From: Syntrophaceae bacterium | GTDB taxonomy: Bacteria; Desulfobacterota; Syntrophia; Syntrophales; Fen-1087 | Direction of reading: 5' to 3' | Assembly (NCBI GenBank): GCA_003161855.1 | Contig: PMNM01000120.1 | Location: 536 to 8,227 of the forward strand | Length of the DNA stretch: 7,692 nt | Part shown: in pieces, positions 6,283-7,692 of the stretch | Numbering within the stretch: position 1 is the first letter of the stretch | Layout: every line of letters starts with the position of its first letter | The notes under the pieces: generated by a model | What the model was told of the DNA's origin: nothing | The model's input: only the letters and a program-made list of their open reading frames with translations | Databases searched by the model: none | Made by a program: the position numbers and the translations under genes

Positions 6283-6642
6283 ATGCCGAGGGTAAAAAGA
6301 GCAGTTAATGCCAAGAAAAAGAGAAGAAAGATTTTAAAGATGGCCAAGGGCTTCTTTGGGGCGAGGAGCCGTTTGCTCCGGACAGCCACGGAAGCGGTCG
6401 AAAAAGCCATGAAATATGCCTACCGCGACAGGAGGGCACGGAAGCGCGATTTCCGGCAGTTGTGGATTGTGCGGATCAGTGCCGCTGCCCGGCTAAATGA
6501 TATATCCTATAGCCGTTTGATCGACGGTATGAAGAAAGCCCATGTCGATATCGACCGTAAGGTTATGGCTGATCTGGCCGTCCATGATGCACAGGCGTTT
6601 GCTGAGATTGTGACCATCGCAAAGGGTAAGCTGGCAGCATGA
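6283..6642 (+). CDS. rplT: 50S ribosomal protein L20
   Basis: L20 binds 23S rRNA early and is needed for assembly of the large subunit; in several bacteria it also represses its own operon. The 119-residue product (E. coli 118) begins [19 protein letters not shown], has the signature [13 protein letters not shown] and [19 protein letters not shown], then [14 protein letters not shown]. The N-terminal half is a long basic extension and the C-terminal half a compact globular domain. Purine-rich GGAG sequences at 6260-6263 and 6269-6272 precede ATG 6283; the second has a 10-nt spacer. The last codon and stop overlap the pheS start (ATGA at 6639-6642), so translation of pheS is probably coupled to it. 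Confidence 0.98.
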   Translation: MPRVKRAVNAKKKRRKILKMAKGFFGARSRLLRTATEAVEKAMKYAYRDRRARKRDFRQLWIVRISAAARLNDISYSRLIDGMKKAHVDIDRKVMADLAVHDAQAFAEIVTIAKGKLAA

Positions 6643-7655
6643 TCAAGGATTTAGAGGAGCTTCAGAAGAAGGCGGAGGAAGAACTGAGCCGAGCCGGAAC
6701 GGAAGAGGAGCTCCTGGTCATCAAAACCAAGTATCTCGGCCGGAAGGGCCTGCTCACCGGTCTGCTTCGAAATATCACCAGCCTACCGACGGAAGAAAGA
6801 GCCCTGTTCGGGAAGCGATCCAATGAAGTCAAGGATATCCTGACGGCAAAGATCGAAGACATCCTCCAGGATATTGCCTCCCGCAAACGGGACGAGACCC
6901 TGCTCAGGGAAAGGATTGACGTCACCCTTCCCGGACGGGGCATCCGGTACGGAAGGATCCATCCCGTCACACAGGTGAGCCGTGAAATTTGCGATATCTT
7001 TGCCGGACTGGGGTTTTCCGTTGTGGAAGGTCCGGAAGTAGAGCTGGATTATTATAACTTTGAAGCTCTGAACATTCCCAAAGACCATCCCGCCCGGGAC
7101 ATGCAGGATACGTTTTATGTGGAAGAAAATATCGTCCTGCGCACTCATACCTCCCCTGTTCAGATCCGGACCATGGAGAAGCAGAAGCCGCCGGTGCGGA
7201 TTCTGTCGCCGGGGCGGGTATACCGGCCCGATTCTGACGTGTCCCATACCCCCATGTTCCACCAGATTGAGGGCCTGCTCGTCGATCGGGGAATTACCTT
7301 CGGGGATCTGAAAGGGGTTCTCACGTTCTTTATCAAAAAAGTCTTCGGCGAGGAGACGGCCATCCGGTTCCGCCCCAGTTTCTTTCCCTTCACAGAACCC
7401 AGTGCGGAGGTCGATATTCAGTGCGTTATGTGCCACGGGAGCGGCTGTCGCGTCTGCGGGCAGAGCGGCTGGCTGGAAATCCTGGGATCGGGTATGGTCG
7501 ACCCCGAGGTTTTCAAAAATGTAGGGTATGATCCGGAAGAGGTTTCGGGTTTTGCCTTTGGCCTTGGCCTGGAACGGATCGCCATGCTGAAGTACGGCGT
7601 CTCCGACATCCGGCTTTTCTTTGAGAATGAGTGGCGCTTTCTCGAACAATTCTGA
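6639..7655 (+). CDS. pheS: Phenylalanine--tRNA ligase alpha subunit (PheRS alpha)
   Basis: PheS is the catalytic subunit of the alpha2-beta2 PheRS that charges tRNA-Phe. In 338 residues, an N-terminal charged coiled-coil arm (about 1-90), which contacts tRNA, is followed by the class II core. The core shows [11 protein letters not shown] (170-180), [21 protein letters not shown] (motif 2 region), [17 protein letters not shown], and the final motif [15 protein letters not shown]306 corresponds to E. coli A294, which sets the size of the Phe pocket, so normal specificity is expected. A four-cysteine insert C262-x2-C265-x4-C270-x2-C273 precedes [14 protein letters not shown]; similar inserts occur in other bacterial PheS proteins. 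ATG 6639 overlaps the rplT stop by 4 nt and has only a weak upstream AGGG, indicating coupled translation. The partner pheT is expected downstream, outside the window. Confidence 0.98.
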   Translation: MIKDLEELQKKAEEELSRAGTEEELLVIKTKYLGRKGLLTGLLRNITSLPTEERALFGKRSNEVKDILTAKIEDILQDIASRKRDETLLRERIDVTLPGRGIRYGRIHPVTQVSREICDIFAGLGFSVVEGPEVELDYYNFEALNIPKDHPARDMQDTFYVEENIVLRTHTSPVQIRTMEKQKPPVRILSPGRVYRPDSDVSHTPMFHQIEGLLVDRGITFGDLKGVLTFFIKKVFGEETAIRFRPSFFPFTEPSAEVDIQCVMCHGSGCRVCGQSGWLEILGSGMVDPEVFKNVGYDPEEVSGFAFGLGLERIAMLKYGVSDIRLFFENEWRFLEQF

Positions 7656-7673
7656 CGGCTTTTCATGAACTCC

Positions 7674-7692
7674 GAAAAATGGCTTCACCGCG
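7674..7692 (+). repeat. Intergenic repeat, copy 3 (after pheS), cut by window end
   Basis: GAAAAATGGCTTCACCGCG begins 18 nt after the pheS stop and is nearly identical to 5928-5946. The window ends inside the element, so its full length and any hairpin partner are not visible. Confidence 0.65.

Noticed and set aside
6783..7688. 301-codon open frame on the minus strand opposite pheS
   Set aside because: It is antisense to an intact pheS, has no family resemblance, and is best explained as a shadow frame.
7666..7692. ATG 7666 as the start of pheT
   Set aside because: No ribosome site precedes it and the predicted beginning does not resemble the PheT N-terminus; the stretch is the intergenic repeat.

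Overview
The window carries a bacterial chromosomal segment with every gene on the + strand. No sequence search was possible, so the taxonomic call is inference. The Gram-negative features (a lipoprotein of the GNA1162/DUF799 type, a secreted FecR-domain protein), the gene order, moderate GC content and protein style fit a deltaproteobacterium (Desulfobacterota), perhaps near Syntrophus/Smithella. I see no phage, transposon, CRISPR or defence genes, and most of the window is core housekeeping sequence.

Layout. (1) 1-591 is the 3' two thirds of rsmI, a 16S rRNA 2'-O-methyltransferase, cut by the window start. (2) 732-3129 is a tight four-gene run with gaps of about 31-34 nt: an unrecognised 118-residue protein, a GNA1162-like lipoprotein, an exported FecR-domain protein, and a PgsA-type CDP-alcohol phosphatidyltransferase. 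This looks like a small envelope operon; the roles of the first three are unknown. (3) 3170-3383 is a stable-RNA unit: a good sigma-70-like promoter, tRNA-Val(GAC) with encoded CCA, and a hairpin followed by a T-rich tract. (4) 3405-7655 is the translation cluster thrS-infC-rpmI-rplT-pheS. pheT would be expected next but lies outside the window.

The translation cluster joins two aminoacyl-tRNA synthetases, initiation factor IF3 and ribosomal proteins L35 and L20. Three of its junctions hold structured or repeated DNA. A hairpin separates thrS from infC, and a 133-nt leader with alternative hairpins separates infC from rpmI. A roughly 19-nt intergenic repeat (GAAAAATGGCTTCACCGCG and variants) occurs after thrS, after infC and after pheS; the last copy ends exactly at the window edge.

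The most notable single feature is the infC start. No ATG, GTG or TTG lies between the upstream in-frame stop and the conserved IF3 N-terminus. A 9-nt perfect Shine-Dalgarno sequence stands just before an ATA codon (next codon ACG), which fits the known IF3 autoregulation through a non-AUG start. I did not find a convincing wholly new system; the strongest leads are the infC start, the repeat family and the uncharacterised envelope operon.
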